Assembly (NCBI GenBank): GCA_902803155.1
Contig: CADCOU010000310.1
Location: 1-8,302 of the forward strand
Direction: 5' to 3'
Length of the DNA: 8,302 nucleotides
From: an uncultured Lachnospiraceae bacterium
Lineage (GTDB): Bacteria > Bacillota > Clostridia > Lachnospirales > Lachnospiraceae
Below are positions 6,901-8,302 of the stretch, piece by piece. Below the pieces are notes generated by a model, which saw only the letters and a list, made by a program, of their open reading frames with translations, ran no database searches and was not told the origin of the DNA. Both the position numbers and the translations under genes were made by a program. Numbering within the stretch: the first letter of the stretch is position 1; each line of letters opens with the position of its first letter.

Positions 6901-8302
6901 AATAACTGCTTGAAATAATAGAACAGAGGCTGGTACTGATCCGAGAGCGCGGCGATCGGTGTGTCCACTCCCATGGAACCGATCTGCTCCGTTCCGTTCA
7001 GAGCCATGGACAGGATCCCGTCGTGATAGTTTTCCCAGGAATACCCGAATGCTTTCTGGAGCTTTTTCTGTTCTTCCGGAGACAGGCGCGGCACCTTCCG
7101 GTTCGGTATCTTCAGATCCCTGAGGCGGAGCAGGTTGCTGTCCAGCCATTCGCCGAAAGGCTTTGTCCGGGCATACTTCTCCTTGATCTCCTCGTCATAG
7201 ATGATCCGTTTTTCTTTCGTATCCGCAAGAAGGATCTTGCCGGGATGCAGGCGCTCTTTCTTTATGATATGCCGCTCATCCAGATCCAGTACTCCTACTT
7301 CCGAAGAAATGATCAGCCTGCCGTCGTCGCAGACATAATACCGGGAAGGACGGAGCCCGTTCCGGTCCAGGATCGCGCCCATTACATCACCGTCGGAAAA
7401 CACGATGGATGCAGGACCGTCCCAGGGTTCCATCATCGTTGCGTAGTACTGATAGAAATCCCTCTCTTCCTGGGAAAGCGTCTCATTGTGCGCCCACGGT
7501 TCCGGTATCAGGATAAGGGCTGCGAGAGGCAGCGGAAGACCGCTCATGTACAGGAATTCCAGAGTGTTATCCAGCATCGCCGAATCCGATCCGCTCTGGG
7601 ATATCACCGGGAGCACCTTCGTCATGTCCTCCGCGGAGAACATGGCAGTGTACATCGTCTCTTCGCGGGCGAGCATCTTGTCCGCGTTGCCGCGGATGGT
7701 ATTGATCTCCCCGTTGTGGACGAGCATGCGGTTTGGATGCGCCCTGTTCCAGCTGGGCATGGTATTCGTGGAAAACCTTGAATGGACGATGGCGATGGCC
7801 GACTTATAATCCGGATCCATCAGATCGGTGAAGAACGTCCTCAGCTGACCGACCAGGAACATTCCCTTGTAGACAACGGTACGGCAGGAAAGTGACGGTA
7901 CATAAGTCCCCTCGTTACTCTGTTCAAATTCCCTGCGGATGACATAAAGCAGACGGTCAAATGCAAGATCATCCGTTATATGTTCCGGTCTCTCAATAAA
8001 CGCCTGGCAGATATCCGGCATGCATTCTCTTGCCTGCCTTCCCAGCACGGACGGATCCGAATCCACTCTCCGCCACGCGAGCACCCTGGCCCCCGCTTTC
8101 TTTGCGATGATCTCAAACATGGATCTGGCCTGCCGTCTGGCGAGATCATTCTGCGGAAAGAAAAACATGCCGACGCCGTACCGGCGTTCTCCCGGCAGAG
8201 TGATCCCCTGTTCGCTCATTTTCCTGACAAAGAAGTCATGCGGGATCTGCGTCAGGATCCCGACGCCGTCTCCGGTCTTTCCCTCGGCATCCTTCCCGGC
8301 CC
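3909..8302 (-). CDS. gltB: Glutamate synthase large (alpha) subunit, 5'-truncated by window edge
   Basis: Catalyses glutamine + 2-oxoglutarate + reductant to two glutamates in the cytoplasm, paired with GltD. The visible 1463 residues cover nearly the whole family length of about 1500. The reading frame stays open upstream of the ATG at 8219, where it encodes a typical GATase stretch (KTGDGVGILTQIPHDFF), so that ATG is an internal Met. About 50 N-terminal residues, including the catalytic Cys, lie off the window. Counting from the first visible codon, the class II glutaminase domain carries RFSTNTMPSWNRAHPN (from about 175), HNGEINTIRGN (about 195) and NGLRPSRYY (about 314). The FMN-binding synthase barrel starts near GAMSYGSISEEAH (about 822). 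The 3Fe-4S cluster motif is Cys-x5-Cys-x4-Cys at residues 1068, 1074 and 1079 (codons at 5097-5099, 5079-5081 and 5064-5066). The GXGXG beta-helix domain begins near GSGGQSFG (about 1241). The stop TGA is 13 bases before gltD. No frameshift or missing motif is seen. Confidence 0.97.
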   Translation of the reverse strand, partial: AGKDAEGKTGDGVGILTQIPHDFFVRKMSEQGITLPGERRYGVGMFFFPQNDLARRQARSMFEIIAKKAGARVLAWRRVDSDPSVLGRQARECMPDICQAFIERPEHITDDLAFDRLLYVIRREFEQSNEGTYVPSLSCRTVVYKGMFLVGQLRTFFTDLMDPDYKSAIAIVHSRFSTNTMPSWNRAHPNRMLVHNGEINTIRGNADKMLAREETMYTAMFSAEDMTKVLPVISQSGSDSAMLDNTLEFLYMSGLPLPLAALILIPEPWAHNETLSQEERDFYQYYATMMEPWDGPASIVFSDGDVMGAILDRNGLRPSRYYVCDDGRLIISSEVGVLDLDERHIIKKERLHPGKILLADTKEKRIIYDEEIKEKYARTKPFGEWLDSNLLRLRDLKIPNRKVPRLSPEEQKKLQKAFGYSWENYHDGILSMALNGTEQIGSMGVDTPIAALSDQYQPLFYYFKQLFAQVTNPPIDAQREEIVTSRTVYLGKNGNLLEEKAENCHVLKIENPILTDLDLLKIEDLKKDGFRVARVSTLFYKGAPMQRVLRHLFVEVDKAYKDGANILILSDRGVDENHVAIPSLLAVAAVHKYLVDTKKCTAMSLILESGEPREVHHFATLLGYGASAVNPYLAHATIAQLIDEELLDKDYYAAVDDYDRAVLFGIVKIASKMGISTIQSYQGSKIFEAVGISEEVIRDYFSGTVSRVGGITLEDIGRAVDQQHSRAFDPLSLPVNLELTAAGRHKERSQGEHHRYNPQTIHMLQCAAREGDYDKFRQYTRMADAEQTGYLRSLLTFRKPEEGIPLPEVESEDEIVRRFKTGAMSYGSISEEAHQTLAAAMNHLHGKSNSGEGGESEERILSAGTENDLSSAIKQVASGRFGVTSRYLVSAREIQIKMAQGAKPGEGGHLPGRKVYPWIAKTRHSTPGVSLISPPPHHDIYSIEDLAQLIYDLKNANKNARISVKLVSEAGVGTVAAGVAKAGATVVLISGYDGGTGAAPLSSIHNAGLPWELGLAETHQTLIANGLRNQVVIETDGKLMTGRDVAIAAILGAEEFGFATAPLITLGCVMMRACQSDTCPMGVATQNPELRKRFSGKPEYVENFMRFIARQLREIMASLGVRTVQDLVGRTDLLKIRDDLSEKEQKLDLSRILLDMSRTDRSLSTFHPQVQYDFRLEETKDEKELLSSDAVKKALKKGKKAEVSVQVRNTDRAFGTLLGAEITRKHPEGLPEDTITVNCTGSGGQSFGAFIPKGLTLNLEGDSNDYFGKGLSGGKLIIHAPEEAGYDPQENIIIGNVALYGATSGEAYIAGVAGERFCIRNSGAVCVAEGVGEHGCEYMTGGCAVILGNTGKNFAAGMSGGVAYVLDENNRLYRNLNRQLVLMESVESKTDRMELKRILEKHVQYTGSKKGQEVLEHFDSYISQFKKIIPTDYKEIMKLIAESEGRGADPETARLEAFRIFAG
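4891..4909. repeat. Perfect 19-base inverted repeat inside gltB
   Basis: CGGATCTTC, a single central base, then GAAGATCCG: two 9-base arms that are exact reverse complements. It lies within the gltB coding region, where the minus strand reads GAT CTT CTG AAG ATC (Asp-Leu-Leu-Lys-Ile). The same codon run, ending ATA, recurs near 6736-6750 and gives a shorter palindrome there. The symmetry is probably a by-product of codon choice; no operator or terminator role is shown, and there is no T-run after it. Confidence 0.6.

Larger units (their letters stand above)
1..8302 (-). other. Probable gltB-gltD-glmS-murT transcription unit (both ends outside window)
   Basis: Four co-directional genes are separated by 13, 18 and 32 bases, with no visible terminator or promoter in the gaps. 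The promoter must lie beyond 8302, or inside a coding region, and the downstream end beyond base 1, where gatD is expected. All four products belong to glutamine-amide transfer enzymes. Operon status is inferred from spacing and orientation, not shown directly. Confidence 0.75.

Noticed and set aside
6015..6905. A 296-codon open frame on the plus strand, opposite gltB
   Set aside because: It is antisense to the conserved GltB central region, with no domain and no matching neighbour on the plus strand.
8217..8219. ATG at 8219 as the gltB start
   Set aside because: The frame continues upstream with conserved glutaminase-domain residues, and the catalytic N-terminal Cys would be lost. The true start lies outside the window.

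Overview
The window holds four genes, all on the minus strand and all read in the same direction: gltB (5' end cut by the right window edge), gltD, glmS and murT (3' end cut by the left edge). The gaps between them are 13, 18 and 32 bases and hold little beyond ribosome binding sites, so the set looks like one transcription unit entering at base 8302 and leaving at base 1. I see no promoter, terminator, RNA gene, mobile element or CRISPR array. No stretch longer than 35 bases lacks a gene.

Organism: purine-rich GGAGG-type Shine-Dalgarno sites, a MurT-type Mur ligase (typical of Gram-positive bacteria) and the style of the GltB/GltD proteins point to a Bacillota member, most likely a clostridium. 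A Lachnospiraceae-like anaerobe with GC in the mid-50s by eye is my best guess, but the sequence does not prove the family.

Layout from right to left, in order of transcription: 8302-3909 gltB, the large subunit of glutamate synthase (glutaminase, FMN/3Fe-4S synthase and GXGXG domains); 3895-2411 gltD, the small subunit (iron-sulfur, FAD and NADPH domains); 2392-524 glmS, glucosamine-6-phosphate synthase; 491-1 murT, the ligase subunit of the lipid II amidating enzyme, whose glutaminase partner gatD would be expected just beyond base 1.

How they work together: all four products take part in moving the amide nitrogen of glutamine. GltBD uses it to make glutamate, GlmS to make the amino sugar that starts peptidoglycan synthesis, and MurT (with GatD) to amidate the D-glutamate of lipid II. 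The cluster therefore joins central nitrogen assimilation to cell wall synthesis. The pathway facts are established; joint regulation is my inference.

This is mostly conserved core metabolism, and I do not see a new system. The points most worth checking are a Lys-to-Gln change at the P-loop position of MurT, the gene combination itself, a glmS placed where no glmS ribozyme leader fits, and a strong excess of GATC sites.
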